This document shows, one piece after another, positions 21,449-34,100 of a DNA stretch of 64,000 nucleotides. The notes beneath the pieces were generated by a model that searched no databases, had not been told where the DNA came from, and saw only the letters and a list, made by a program, of their open reading frames with translations. Numbering within the stretch: position 1 is the first letter of the stretch; each line of letters starts with the position of its first letter. The stretch is from the NCBI GenBank assembly GCA_010093515.1, contig MU001684.1, positions 607,132-671,131 of the forward strand, read 5' to 3'. This DNA comes from Lineolata rhizophorae (taxonomy: Eukaryota > Ascomycota > Dothideomycetes > Lineolatales > Lineolataceae). The translations under genes and the position numbers were made by a program.

Positions 21449-24400
21449 TTACGCCATCCCACTGACCTTCCTCTGCACCAGACCACCTATCCCCCACCCC
21501 CCAGCCCTCCCCTCCTCCGCGATCTTCCCACTCACATTCCTCCCCGCGGCCCCAGCATCCAAATCAACACCCGACCGACTCAACACGCGCGGGCTCTGCC
21601 GCCGCCCACTCCCATCATCCTCCCCGCCCCCGCGCAGCGACGAATACGCATACCCGTTCGCGCCAAACAGATTCGCCAGCCTGGCTCCCGCCCCCCCTGC
21701 CGTCTTACCCAGCGACCCTCTCGGCGGCGGCTGCGGCGGGGGCCCACCGAGCGGACTGCCGCCCACCGGCGAGCCGCCCGCCGGACTCCCCGCACCACCG
21801 TTCATCTTCCGGATGCCCATCATGGCCTCGCCCAAATCCCCATAATACCGGCCCCGCGGCGTGCCCGCGCTCCTCCCACCCAGCCCCCCAGCGCCGCTCC
21901 CCTGCTGCTGCTGCTGCTGCTGCTGCCTCGGCGGCGTGCTGGCGCCGACGCCGTAGCCCCTCCGCCGCGCCTCGCGCTCCCGCCGCGCCAGCTCGCGCTC
22001 GCGCGAGGCGTCGCGCCGGCGCGCGGCTTCGCTGCTGCGCGCGAGGTCGGCCGAGGCGTCGCGCTCGGCGGCCTCGTCGGCGGCGCGCTGGCGGGCGGCG
22101 AGGCGGGCAATTTCGAGGGCGAGGGCGGCGTCTTCGTTTGGGGGGGTGGGGGGATGCATTTGGAGGGGGCGGGGGAGGATGGACGAGGAGGAGGAGGAGG
22201 AGGAGGAGGGAGGTGGGGAGGTGGATGTGGTGTGGGGGAGGGGTTCGGCTGGGGCGGAGGAGGGCGACGCGTGTGCCGAGCGCGGAGGGAAAGAGGAGGA
22301 GGAAGGGGGAGGGGAAGGAGAAGGCGAGCGCGAAGTCGAGGACGACGAAGGCGAGCTGGCGCCGGGCATGGCGGTGCTCGCGACGCCAGGCCGGTGCGAC
22401 GGGCCCAGAGCCGGAGCCGGGACCGCAGGGTACGAAAACGCGCCGTCGTCGCCGCTCTCGAACGACGCCGCCCGGCTCCGCACCCGCACCGGCGGCCCCG
22501 GGCTCACGGCGGGCGACCGCGCCGGCGATCGGGCGCGCGGCGCCTGCTGCGCCGTCGGCTCGGGAGTCCGCAGCGAGTCGCGCGCGTAGGCCGGCTGCGG
22601 CGAGGCCGGCTGCGGCAGCGCGGCGTAGCTGCCGCTGCTGTTGTTGCCGCGCGCCTTGCGCGACGTGATGGGCGGCGGGTAGGGGGTCCTGTCGTAATCG
22701 CCTTCCTCTCCCGAGGATGAGCCCGAGGCGTCGGAGTCGTCGTCGGCGCCGAGCACGAACCAGTTGTCGTTGCGCAGGTCTGCGCGGTAGGCGGCGCGGG
22801 ACGAGGCCGGGGGTGCGATGTTCAGCGGCGGTGGCGTTGGCGAAGTGCTGCCGTCGGAGCGCAGCGAGGCGTAGGGCCCGTTGCTCGCGGCCACGTTGTC
22901 CCTGCCACCGCCGTTGTCGCCGTACGTTCCGCCTGGGACGTAGCCGTACCCGTGGCCGCCCTCGTGCAGACTCGAGACCTCGGATGTGCGCCGAGCGAGC
23001 CCTTGGTCGCGCAAGTCGCCCGCCCCGGGCGATGACGGGCGCGACACCACGTCGTCCCCGCCGTCGTCCACGTGCTCGCCCGGATGCGAGAAGCGGGAAC
23101 CGTAGTGCACGCCCGGCTCCGGCGTCAGCGTCTGCGCCTGGCTGAGCGTGCTCGCGCGCTGCTGCTGCTGCTGCTGCTGCTGGTACTGCTGGTGGTAGCT
23201 GTTCCGATCCGACAGGCTCGGCAGGTCCACGCGGGAGTGGTGCAGCGGCGAGGTGGAGCAAGGGTAAGGGTGCTGGTGCGTCGGCGTCGGCGGGGGCAAG
23301 TCGACGACGCGCGAGTTGCGCGCCGAGGCAGGGTTGTGCGGGTTGAACGAGGTGCTGGAATCGTTGCGAGTGTGGAAGAAGGAGAGGGGGCGGCCGGTTG
23401 GAGCGATGTAGTCATCATCGCCGTCATATGCGTGGGCGGCGGCGCCAGGCTTCGTGCGGGACACGCGGCGCGAAGCTGTGCTCCCGTTGGTGTTGGCGAC
23501 GTCCAGCGTGGTGCTGCCCGTCAGCTCGCTGAAGCGCTTCTCGGCGTTGCCGCCGCGGCGGCTCCGCGGCGACGGCAGCGGCGGGATGTCCGTCATGGAG
23601 CTCGTCTTGTGCTTGTGCGAGCCGCGGATCGGCCGGCGGGGCCCGCGTGTCGTCAGGTTGTCCTCGAGTGGGTTCATGTCGGGCGGGAGGCGCGCGATCT
23701 TCCGGAAGATTACGACGAGGTAGAGGTCGACGAGCAGGCTGATGAGGTGGAGCCCGCCGGCGACGGCGGCGATGTAGAAGGTGGCTTGTAGCAGCGTCGT
23801 AGTGCCGTCATCGGCCTTGAAGAAGGACCGCCACCGCCCCTCGGTCCCAACCTCCTCGGCCGCGTTCTGGCTCGCGAGCAGAGCGGTGAAGACGTAGAAA
23901 GGGATCAAACCTGCGTCGATAACCATGGCAAAGAAGTGGTAGCTGGCGGAGCTGGCGGGAGTACGGCCTTTGGCCGCGCGGCAGAGGTGGTAGAGTGCAT
24001 AGAGGCCAGTGACAATGTCAACAGCAGGCTAGCCGTCGTCAATCAGTATTAGTTTCTTTCATTGCTCTCTTTGATTCCTTCTTCCATGCCCTCCGTGCTC
24101 ATTCCTTGCGCAGGGAAACGGCCTGGTAGATATCGACTCACCGGAATTCTAATGATCCACCCCTCACTCGCCTGCGTCCCCTTGACGCAAATCACGCACA
24201 CCAGCATCCCAAGCGCGCTGACCAGCTGCGCGATGCGGAACGCAAACTGCAGCCACCGCACCCAGATGATGCGCCCCTTGATCTTGGGGTCCATAGGCTT
24301 GGCGCCCGTGTTCCCGTACGGCAGGATCAGATAACTGTCCGGGTGCCGGTTGAAGTCGATGAGGGGCCCCTCGGGCTTGGGCTTGGGTGGCGGCTTGGGC

Positions 24401-24519
24401 GTCCACGAGGCCTGCGTCACGGCTTTCGGGTTGAAGCCATGCTGCGAGGGGTCGTCTTTCGCCAACCTCGAACGCCGCGGCGGCGGGTCGTAGAGGTAGG
24501 GCTGCTGGGGGCCGCCCAT
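21449..24519 (-). CDS. Predicted four-pass membrane protein with long disordered tail; apparent frameshift
   Basis: The family has no function I can name; the layout resembles fungal MARVEL-like proteins. Exon 1 (24519-24142, 126 residues) has a Pro-rich start and TM1 at about residues 90-113. A GT-AG intron (24031-24141, branch ACTAATACTGA) is followed by exon 2 (24030-21449) with three more hydrophobic segments: PAVDIVTGLY/ALYHL, GLIPFYVFTALLA and FYIAAVAGGLHLISLLVDLYLVVIF. A roughly 700-residue Ser/Pro/Gly/Gln-rich tail follows, with a Gln run (23160-23180 region) and another at 21903-21926. Exon 2 is two bases too long to stay in frame. The reading changes near 24000, where TATAT interrupts the second membrane segment; without two bases the product would be 985 residues. 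The rest of the frame is intact, so a sequencing or assembly error is likelier than decay. Confidence 0.75.
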
Positions 24520-25246
24520 GCTGCTGCTGCCAGCCGTGGTACTTCAGCCGTTTGTTGTGGTTGTTGGAGGAGGAGCTGGTGCAGCCGGTCGCGCTGTTAG
24601 GGAGTGGAATGTGGGCCCAACGTTATGGGACGAATGGCCGAGCGGAATGAACGATGACTGAAAAGCGACTTGTTGATGATAAGTGAGGATTGTGCACGTG
24701 CGAACGAATGTTCTTGGAATGTCGGAGACGTGCGGGCACGTCCTTCCAGTGGAACTATTACTGCTGTACTTTCGTATTGCAGTGAGTGGAGCTGGGATCA
24801 GCAGTAGTGGGAGATAAGTCTTTTCTTGGTGGTGTGGAGGAAGGACAAGAGCAGGGTGAGCGAGAACATGGGGGTCGGGGTGGTTGGTGTTTGGGGTGAG
24901 GGGTGCCGCGCCGTTGGCCGGGTAACGGGTGAGCTTGGCGTCCCGGGCGCCAAGCGGGACGACGCTGCGACGGTAATGTCATTTTTTGCATCTAGCTGAT
25001 TGGCCGCGCTAGACATTTGATCACCGCGAGGACGTTTAGTTAAACCAATCGGAACGGTCCAGAGACTGGAACGCCCGTCCATGCTTTCAAGCTGCGTGGA
25101 GACGGCGATGATGTAACAGCGCGGCTCCGGAACCTCGGAGCTCGGCTTCGCATCACGACCGAGCTTCGGCGCTTCAAGAAACAAAAATTGCCATCCGCGA
25201 CGTGCGCGATAGCGACAAGCCCTCCGCGGTCACACCGGACGTGACT
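24520..25246. promoter_or_regulatory. Divergent promoter region with paired CCAAT boxes
   Basis: A 727-nt gap between the divergent membrane-protein and adrenodoxin-reductase genes. CCAAT boxes occur in opposite orientations at 24999-25003 (ATTGG) and 25045-25049 (CCAAT), the second about 200 nt upstream of the reductase ATG. CCAAT is bound in filamentous fungi by the HAP/CBC complex, which with HapX controls many Fe-S and respiratory genes; a role here is inference. Confidence 0.4.
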
Positions 25247-27085
25247 ATGAACGTGCTGCGCCCGGCAAGGCCGTTCACCTGCGCGCGATGCATCCGGCGC
25301 CTTAACCCGCGATCCCCGCCGTGGCGCCCACGGCGACCGTTCAACGGCAATGGCCCGCAGCGCCGGTTCTTCACAAACGGGCCCGCGCTCCTAGCCTCGA
25401 CGGCAGGGAGCGCATCCGCCCGCCCATTGCGCCTCGCAATCATCGGGTCCGGTCCTGCAGGCTTCTATGCCGCGCTGCGCATCTTGAAGCGCGTGCCGGA
25501 TGCCCTCGTAGACATGTACGAGCACTTGCCCGCGCCATTTGGGCTGGTGCGGTATGGTGTTGCGCCAGACCATCCCGAAGTCAAGGCATGCCGAGCAATC
25601 TCAATCCGTTCCCCAAGAAGCCCACGGAGGGACTTGAACACAAACAGGAGCACGATTCGCTAATTGTGTTGTTTGTGTTTGGCTGCAGAACTGCCAGGAC
25701 CGCTTCGAAGAGGTCGCCGAGTCCCCCCGCTTCAACTTCATCGGCAACGTCGACGTCGGGACCGAGCTGCCTCTTTACGTACTCGTGCGACACTATCACT
25801 CCATCCTCTTCGCCTACGGCGCCGCACGCGACCGCATGCTCGGCATCCCGGGCGAGACCAGCCTTTCTGGCGTATGGTCGGCCCGCGCCTTCGTGGGCTG
25901 GTACAACGGGCTGCCGCGACGGACGAACAAGGAGCCCGAGTTCGACCCGCAACGGTTCAAACGGTGCGGCGAGACGGCAGTTGTCATCGGCAACGGCAAC
26001 GTCGCGCTGGACGTGGCCAGGATATTGCTGATGGGTGTGGATGCGCTGAGGGAAACGGACATCTCCGAGGAGGCGCTGCAGACGCTAGCGGAGACGAAGA
26101 TCAAACAGGTAGCTATCACAGGACGGAGGGGTCCGTTTCAGGTGCGTATAAAACAGAACCCTTGAATTCAGATGCAAAAAATTAATCTTTTGTGTCCTTT
26201 GCGCTAACTATCCCACAAAAGGCTCCCTTCACCATCAAAGAACTTCGCGAACTCATTACCCTCCCCACCGCCACCCTCTCCCCACTTCCACCCTCCCTCC
26301 TCCCCCCAGACCCATCCCACCTTGCCTCCCGCAAAGCAAAACGCCTCGCCCAGCTCCTAGCCAAAGCCAACTCCACCCCGCCCCCGTCCCCTCCGCCCTC
26401 CAAGAACTGGTCCCTCGACTTCTTCCTCAGACCGGTCTCCTTCGCCGGCACCAGCGCCCTCTCCGCCGTCGACTTCGAGCGCACGCGCATCGCGCCCGAC
26501 GCCGCCGACCCGTGGGACCCCGCGGCCCGCGTCGCCGGCACCGCCGAGACCGTGCGCGTGTCGACCGGCGCCGCCTTCCGCTCCATCGGGTACAAGTCCG
26601 TGCCGCTACCGGGCATGGCCGAGCTGGGCGTCGCCTTCGACGAGGCGCGCGGCGTCGTGCCCAACGACGGCGAGGGGCGCGTGCTCGCGCCCGCGCCCGC
26701 GGCGGGAAAGACGGCCGAAGACGGGACGCTGCAGGATGGCAGCAGCCCGGTGTGGGAGAGGGTTCCGGGGCTGTATGCGGCTGGATGGGTCAAGAATGGG
26801 CCGACGGGCGTGATTGCGAGTACGATGGACGATGCGTTTGGGGTTGCGGATGCGGTGGTGGGGGATTGGGAGCGGGGTGGTGAGGCGGGCGGCATGTTGG
26901 CGGGGGCGCGGGGCGATGGGTGGGGTGGTGTGGAAGGGGAGGCGAGGAAGAGGGGGCTGAGGAGGACGAGTTGGGAGGATTGGAAGGTAATTGATGAGGT
27001 CGAGAGGGAGAGGGGCGAGAGAAGGGGAAAGGTGAGGGAGAAGATTGGGAGTGTGGAGGAGATGCTGGAGGTCTTGGATAGGTAA
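25247..27085 (+). CDS. ARH1: Mitochondrial NADPH:adrenodoxin/ferredoxin oxidoreductase
   Basis: FAD enzyme passing electrons from NADPH to mitochondrial ferredoxin for Fe-S cluster and heme A synthesis. Three exons: 25247-25585, 25689-26141 and 26222-27085, giving 551 residues. Seen: Arg-rich mitochondrial presequence (about residues 1-55), FAD motif GSGPAG (67-72), the family block [17 protein letters not shown] across intron 1, NADPH motif GNGNVA (214-219), [19 protein letters not shown] across intron 2, and C-terminal [18 protein letters not shown]. Intron 1 begins with GC (GCATGC) directly after AAG. The GT two codons upstream would delete the conserved Val-Lys, so a GC-AG intron is preferred. 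The frame is open to 25202 but has no earlier ATG. The last ~60 residues are a charged extension compared with the yeast enzyme (about 490 residues). Confidence 0.93.
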
Positions 27086-28968
27086 TCTGGGAGCGCAGAG
27101 AGTGTCTAGGAATTGTGATATAAACCTTTTTTGTTGGATGATGTGGGAACGGAGTATGGTTGTATATATTGTTTAGAGGAGAGAAGAATCATCTGTTGAA
27201 AGTTCGTCCAATTCTCCTGGTACAGAATGTCCTATCGGTGAGTCTAGTCATTAGAAGGTTATTTGCCATTCCTTTAATTGCAATCGGCTTAGCGGTGAAT
27301 GCACGCGTGTCCAGAGCAAGAATGACAGGAAGCATGTACGGCAGTTAGTTCCTCTGTTGTGATAAGATCACACAACGTGCGGTCGGCCTTGATCTTTGCA
27401 GTCTAGAGTCCAAATCTGGATTTGAGAAGCTAGATCTAAAGCTTACAATAGCAGATTCCGGACAGATTGATTTCTCTATTTTATGTTATAGCTTGTATTG
27501 CTTATACATCGAGGATATTCATTAGTTCATTGTTGTATTTCAAGTCTATGTTTAGCTAGATGCAAATCTACTGTACTCTAAGAGTTCAAATGCTTGGCTA
27601 ATGCTCAAGTTTAACTTTCTGGCGGAGTACATGGAAACTACAATGATTAATATATATATATGCCGCGTTCACTTTCTCCTGAATTATAAGAGCCCGTCAT
27701 TGACACGGCTCACTTGGGGACCTAGAGAAGGTTTTTTTGTCCACGTGTCTACCAAGTATCCACGATTCTCCTGATGTTGGGGAAAGGAACCGGTCGCACA
27801 TCTCTTCCCCACTATCACCCAGTTGTAAACAATTAATCCCATAGATGATTCAGTGGCGGTCTACCGGAGTACTTTCGATGAGGTTTTGGAGCGGTGACAG
27901 TCACTGTTCCAGCGCCTCGAGCTCTCCCGGTTTCAGGATCCTGCGTGCTACGAGTCGGCTGAAAGCGTGGAAATAAAGCGATATATCATCGTTCTCGGGC
28001 CTAAATCGGAGAAGCTGATATGATGAAGCTGTAGATCATATCGGTGCAAACTGTGCTCCCCGGCGTTTGACCATCACAGGAATTTAAATATTGCGGCACG
28101 TTGCAGAGTGCGAGATGAAGGCAGTTTTCGCCCGTGCTACCGTTTAGATCACCCCAAGACACGCTAGTATCACACTTCCTCCTTGCACAGTTTCTTTCGG
28201 ATTTATGATCCAGAGCCGGCTGGTTGCCCTACTATGTAGGTGAATAGCATGTGACTGGAGAATCTTTTTGCACACCAAGGCTGGGCAACAGATCACCACA
28301 CACACCCCTAGCGAATGTCTGCCATGCCCAATTCTTATTCAACCCACGGTTTGCTCTTAACGACTGCCGGTCCACTGTGACTCCGGATCCCCTTACGCAC
28401 AAGGACGCGTGTTCCAATCCACATAGGGCCGCAAAAAATGGTTGAACGTCGAACGTGACGTTAGTAGTTCTGCCGTTTATCCGCCGTTAAATGTTCACCT
28501 CGTGTAAAGTCATCAATAACTAATTTGGATCGGCTCTTATCCCATGGAAACACAATGAACGCGACAGGTAGCACTAGGGCATCACAAGCATATACGAATT
28601 TGTGTCGCTTAGTTTCACTGCTACCGTGGTTCTAGCCACGAACGTTGGCTAGGCAAGAGCGACCCAGGCTCTACTATCCACTTCTCAATGTCCATGAGCA
28701 AACAAGATGCAACTAGAGTTCATTGAATGGAAGACAGCAAAAATTCGTCTACCTTTAGCTCGTACAAGATGCATCATTTGATATATGAAGAAAATGAATT
28801 ATAACAGCGATAGCGGCTCAAATATTGTCAACAGGAGTGTAAATAATCGATGCAGGCCGACCAGAGCAAGACAGGGCCTCCCACAATATAGATAACGAGC
28901 ATCAGCGAAATCCTCGAATGGATAAAAAATGTCAGCTCATAACCATGAAATCATCCTTCCCTCTTAAA
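27086..28968. other. AT-rich intergenic region between convergent genes
   Basis: No gene was recognised between the stop of ARH1 and the stop of MTC6. Most of 27.1-28.9 kb is AT-rich, with a short (TA)n run at about 27648-27661 and no long frame. It looks like neutral or degraded DNA; no transposon motif could be recognised. Confidence 0.5.
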
Positions 28969-31163
28969 TTACGACGGCACTCCTTCGTAATCCCACCCGC
29001 CCTCTCCTTTCCTTCTCCGTCGTCTCCGCACACTCTGCCTATTCGCCGCGCATTTGATGAAAAGCGTCAGCATGAATAGCACAAACACGATGACAGCTGC
29101 CACCGTCGGCACGACCACGGTCCTGCTCTCATCTCCTTTCTGCTCCGTGTACGGGCAGCTCTCGTTGACGCCAACGACCCAGCAGTTAGGCAAGTCTAGC
29201 GAGTTGAAGTTGACCCACACGATAGCATCGTCATCGCTCAAGTCCGCCAGTGCTGTCTCGTCGTTGTCGTTGCCGTCTTCACTGTCCCGGAACGCCCTGG
29301 ACCTCACCGCCTCGGCCAAATAGCTGTTTTCGAGACCGGTACGCGGCGCCGCGAAAGACGAGCCGTCGTCGCACGCTTCCAAGGAGCTACTGTACACGGC
29401 AGACTCCTCAGAAATGCGCCACCGGTAGGGCTCGTCGTTGACGCGGCACGCAGCACGCCGATGATCTGTGCACTCTGCGACAAACCAGCGGCCGCCACGG
29501 CGGATATCGAGCATAGCGCAACGGAAAAGGTCGTTATCCTCGTCATCATCTGAAGACGATCCCGTCGAAGAGTTGGACGAGTCGGAGGTGTTGACGGGTT
29601 CCCCGGGAGCCCATGACCAGATCGATGCATAAGCAACGGGTTGGTAGGCCGAGATATTGACGTCGGCGGTGATGTTTTCCAGAGTGGCGGAGACGATTGG
29701 CGAGATGCCGCAGGAGACGAGTTCGGAGGTTGAGTTGAAAGTAGCATTAATGGAGCCTTGGCTGCTAGACGATGAAAGAACCAGAGGGTTGGCCGTTGCC
29801 CAGGACGAATTGACGGTTTCTAGGTCGAAGACTCCGGCATCGAAGAAGCATCCTTCGGTAATGTCACCGCCAGTCGCGAAAGATACGTGACGGGAGACTC
29901 GGAAGGTGTCGGCTGGAAATATCTCGTCTGCATCAGATTCAAATCCATAACCTCTTATTTGCGGCTCAACAGTGCCAAACTCCACCAAAAATCGAATATT
30001 CCGTTCAAAGACAAGGTAACTTTCTGAAGGCCACCCATCGGGCGTTGAGTGGACATCCCTCCTGGTAACATTTGTGGTGTAGTAAGCTGGATCGGGCCTC
30101 CTCAGTTCATCTACATTGTACCAAGACGTATTGAGATCTGCACGATCATCATAGAGCCTTGAGGGAGAGAATAAATAATTTGAGATATTGGCGTTCAGAA
30201 TGTTACCCAACAACTCGTCTCCTGCTGGCAATGAAGGGCCGACCAACGTGGGAGGTGTTTGATTCGAGTCCGATTCAATACCAGCAGTGTGGAGGTTGAG
30301 TGTGAGTTGTGCCACATTAGCCTCCAAGGTGTTTCCAGTCGAGTCCAAAAAGTCCGAAAAGAGAGCTATTACGAGAGCAATATTCAGGTCTTCGGAGCAT
30401 TGGTATGGGCCAACCTGATGCACCAGGGAAGCTCCGTTGGACGACGGCGATCCAGAAGTGCTGGAAGAAGCTGCAGTTGAATTCGTTGTTGAGACGTTGT
30501 ACGAGGCTGTTCGACTTGGTTCATTCGAGCTCGAGAGCGGGCTAGAAGTGAGCTGAACCGTGGATGGGGCACTCAGGCCACTCGTAAAAGTTTCCTCTAT
30601 GGTTGATTCATCGTCATTCTGCCGCCGCGTCACCTCACCGTCGCTGGATAAATTAACCGACACTAAACCAGAGGACGAGCCGGACGAAGGTAACCGCGTG
30701 GATGTAGCTGAAGTGGAACTTCCCGCAGATACCGAACTCGGCGAGCTCTCCGAATCATCTGACCTAACGGGAATTCCAAGTGGGCAAAGGCTCCAGACAC
30801 GGCGGTTCGGGTCCCAGTAGATGTCGAGGATGAAGCGCCGAAAACCCGCCGCGAGAAGATTTGAGATGCATTTTGCGCCCGAACTCCGCAAATATCGACC
30901 ATGGGCAAAGCAGGCACGTGCTAACCATGCCCCTGGTCGCGACACAAAGTTTATAGGGATTTGAAGGCCGACATCACGTTGCGACTAGTAGAGGTACAAA
31001 CAGTATTAGATATCAGGTGATTGCGGCAAATGATTGCGCTGCATTGACTCGAAAACTGTTTTCCGGTGAGAAAAAGAGGGCTTGGTACCAGAAATGCCGT
31101 GTCCCAGGGAGACGTCGTCTTCGCAGCGTCCGCCGGTTCGTAGAGGGTGGATGTCATGTACAC
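28969..31163 (-). CDS. MTC6: Mtc6-type protein (maintenance of telomere capping protein 6 homologue)
   Basis: Two exons, 31163-31089 and 30984-28969, separated by a 104-nt GT-AG intron, give 696 residues. The join restores the family start WDTAFLSQRDVGLQIPINF, followed by CISNLLAAGFRRFILDIYWD and WSLCPLGIP. A Ser/Thr-rich region follows at about residues 85-170, then a long extracellular or lumenal domain with Cys residues and many N-x-S/T sites. One C-terminal membrane helix (VVVPTVAAVIVFVLFMLTLFI) and a basic cytosolic tail (RRRRRRK) complete the protein, which fits a type I membrane glycoprotein. In yeast MTC6 was named from a telomere-capping screen, and its molecular role is unclear. A second in-frame ATG two codons downstream could also start translation. 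It is convergent with ARH1. Confidence 0.87.
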
Positions 31164-34100
31164 TCCACGTGGCGAATAGGCTGGGCGGAGGGGGTGTACA
31201 ACGCTGGCGGAAGCGAAACGCCGGGAACCGTGTAACTAGTAGTGGCCACGTATGGATACGAACATGGCCTCGACAACTCCGGTGAAGTTGGATATAAGAA
31301 GCCTGATGGAGGCTATGGAATATGGCGATGTTGTGAGGTGAACGAGCCTGTTGAGGAGCGAGCCCAAGCGAGCCAATTACTCCATACTAGCTAGGTGGCC
31401 CAAAATTGCGCATCATCACGTGCTAAGCTTCGACCTCTTAGCCTGCAGCCAATAGAATTTCAAGTTTCATTATGTGCGTCTAGAGCAACGGAAACCATTA
31501 CATTTAGGAAGAAATAAGAGAAAAAACGCCAAGGAATATCAAACCATAAATCAAGTCCATTAGTAGACTTTATTGTCAAGGGCAGTGCTTTTATGATGGA
31601 AATTGTACGTATGTACTTTGTACTGCACGCGCCAACCATAGTAATGAAGCTGTCCATCTACTCTAACGAAGGGTCACACATCACTCATTTTAACATTATA
31701 ATAATTAAATGCATAATAAATGCGCATGTAAAACCTACGGATCTTCCTTAAGCTTATATTTCTAGCACTAGAGTTTTTAGTGCCAAAAGGGGTAAATAAC
31801 CTCTTTGTACCTCCAAGTCTTTTCCAAAATTTATCTCTAGTATATAATGGCACAAACATATATACAAGTAAGCTATATCACGACAGTATTGTACGTGGCT
31901 TACATATCCCTCGTCGCATACATTGTATTCTGGGACATGATTTGGATCACAAGCTTAACAGTTCATTTCTGTATTAATCCATGCACGTGAACATCGACTG
32001 ACATCGCCTTTGAGACAGAATGTAGACCACGGATGAGTGCCAAGAACCTAGCAGACTTTGGGCCTGATTTCCATGGATGGGTCCCGTCTCTCTATCTGAT
32101 TAGCGTATGAACTACTGGTAGGTCACCAGCTATTATTTGCAAACTTAGAGCCTACGACGTGCGTTTCTAGATGCGCGACTTTGGGATCCCGTTGGGCCCG
32201 AGAACTATTATTCCACCGTGCACGATGTCAAGCTGGCCCCTTTGCGTTGAGAGCGCTTAGTTCACTCTCAACGGGTTCTCCATACCATAAAGTTTGATGG
32301 CGTTTTCGCCGGTGGCAGCCGCTCCACATTGACCAAACCTTGCAGCGACAATTGCATAAACATGACCCAACTAGCAAACTGAATCATTGTGCTTGGGACT
32401 ATATTCACTATCTGATAGTGTACTATGAGGTCACTCGGGTGATAGACTTTGGTGCTTTCCGGTGGCTCCTCAATAAAATTCTCTTTGCTACCCCTCATTA
32501 GGGGTGGAAGAAAGCTCAGCCTTACGTGCGCCATACAAGCAGGATCGCGTCTGGGTGGTCCTGAACTCTATGGCTCTAGTTGATTTTCTCGCCACTCAAC
32601 TGGGTATGAACTTAACCCACTGGACCACTTCATGGCCTGATGCGAAGGGGATGCCCAAGTACCTATGTCGCTATCGTACATGCAATTAGAACGGCTTACA
32701 AACCCAAGAGAACAGTCAGATAACGCTCGCCGTTTGTGCTCCGCGCGCCATCTGAAAGGCGCAAGGCAACGAGCATAAGCGTAGCCCACTTGCCGTCCTC
32801 AGCGGGCCTAAAATGCGTCCACTATCCTGTCTCCTAACAGAGGGAGACCGCACGGGCAGGGCCGCTAGGACGGGTGAGACACTCCACAAGACCATGGATA
32901 CCATGCCAGCCTGTGAAGCGGCAAACAGCCGGCCGCACCCAGTGTTAGGGCGAGACGCGGCTCATTGACAGCGCAAAGGTCAGCCATTTACCAACGGCCT
33001 AGAGTCCGATGGACCCTGCCGCTTGCGCCAGAGCCCGTTCCCAAGGTTCAGAGAGAAAACTATCACCTCGGCCTCCGCCTCGGGCCGACGGCGGCTAGCG
33101 GGCTGTAGCGGCGGCCACCGCTTGACCAAGAGAATGTAAATAAAGTAGTGCGGGATAGGTCGTTGCGTTTCGGTGAAGATTTGCGCGACCAGCTAGCTAG
33201 GTGAGTATTGCACCTCTCCACATCGGCATTGTCAAAGTAAAGTTCTCCTTTTCGCAGAGAAGGAAGTATAGCAAAAGTAAAAACATGCAGTGTAAAAGAT
33301 TGTCTGAGGGAAAATAGAGAAGGCTGCCCGTCATACCTCAGCCCACGACGCCCACGGGTCCCACGTCATGCCGTGTGCTGCTGTAGGTTAGAAACATTTT
33401 GCTTTCAGTGTGATGTAACTCATGTAACTGGCCCAAGCGGGCTCAGGTATGTTTCTCTGCTATGATTCCCAGACGCCGCCGGTTTGAGTACGTAGTAAGT
33501 GTGTAATGGATTCCACTAAGACGACGCCGCTCGGTGCGCCGCCCGAGGCGTGGGTGGCTGACGCGTGGGTTTCTTTCTCTAGCGCCAGCATCTGGCGGCG
33601 GGCAGGTAGCCAGCCGGCGGCGGCTGCACGCTTGCGGTTGGCCTCCAACGCAAGGCAAGAAAAACAAGCCATGCTCCTGGTGCTTGGCCAAACGGGCCCC
33701 CAATTACGTGCTCAACTCTGCATCCGCCAGGTGGCGTGTGCCCGGCTGCCCGCACATCAGCCCATCCCGGCTCCAAACCTGTACCTAGTCGCCCTGGTGC
33801 CTACTTTGGAAAACTTTGCACGCCTTGGGAGATTGGAATGGTAGAGTCGGGACGGTTGGTGTTCGGTGAAACTTTGTGGACGACGCTGGCTAGGGACTTG
33901 GAAATGTGATTTAATGGAACGGCTAGTCGGTCGACGGCCCAGTGCCCGCGCAAAGTAGGGGTGTTCCCTTGAGTTCGAGAGCACATACATGGAGAGCCGG
34001 GCGGCTGCACCGCGCATACTAGCGGCGAGCCCTGCGACGCCGGGTGCCATTCGACCCACGGAACGTGCTCCTGCGGGAGCGGGGAGAAGAAAGGGAGCAG

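Noticed and set aside
21705-23261. 518-residue frame inside the membrane protein gene
   Set aside because: Alternative frame of the disordered tail; Arg/Ala-rich shadow of the confirmed reading frame.
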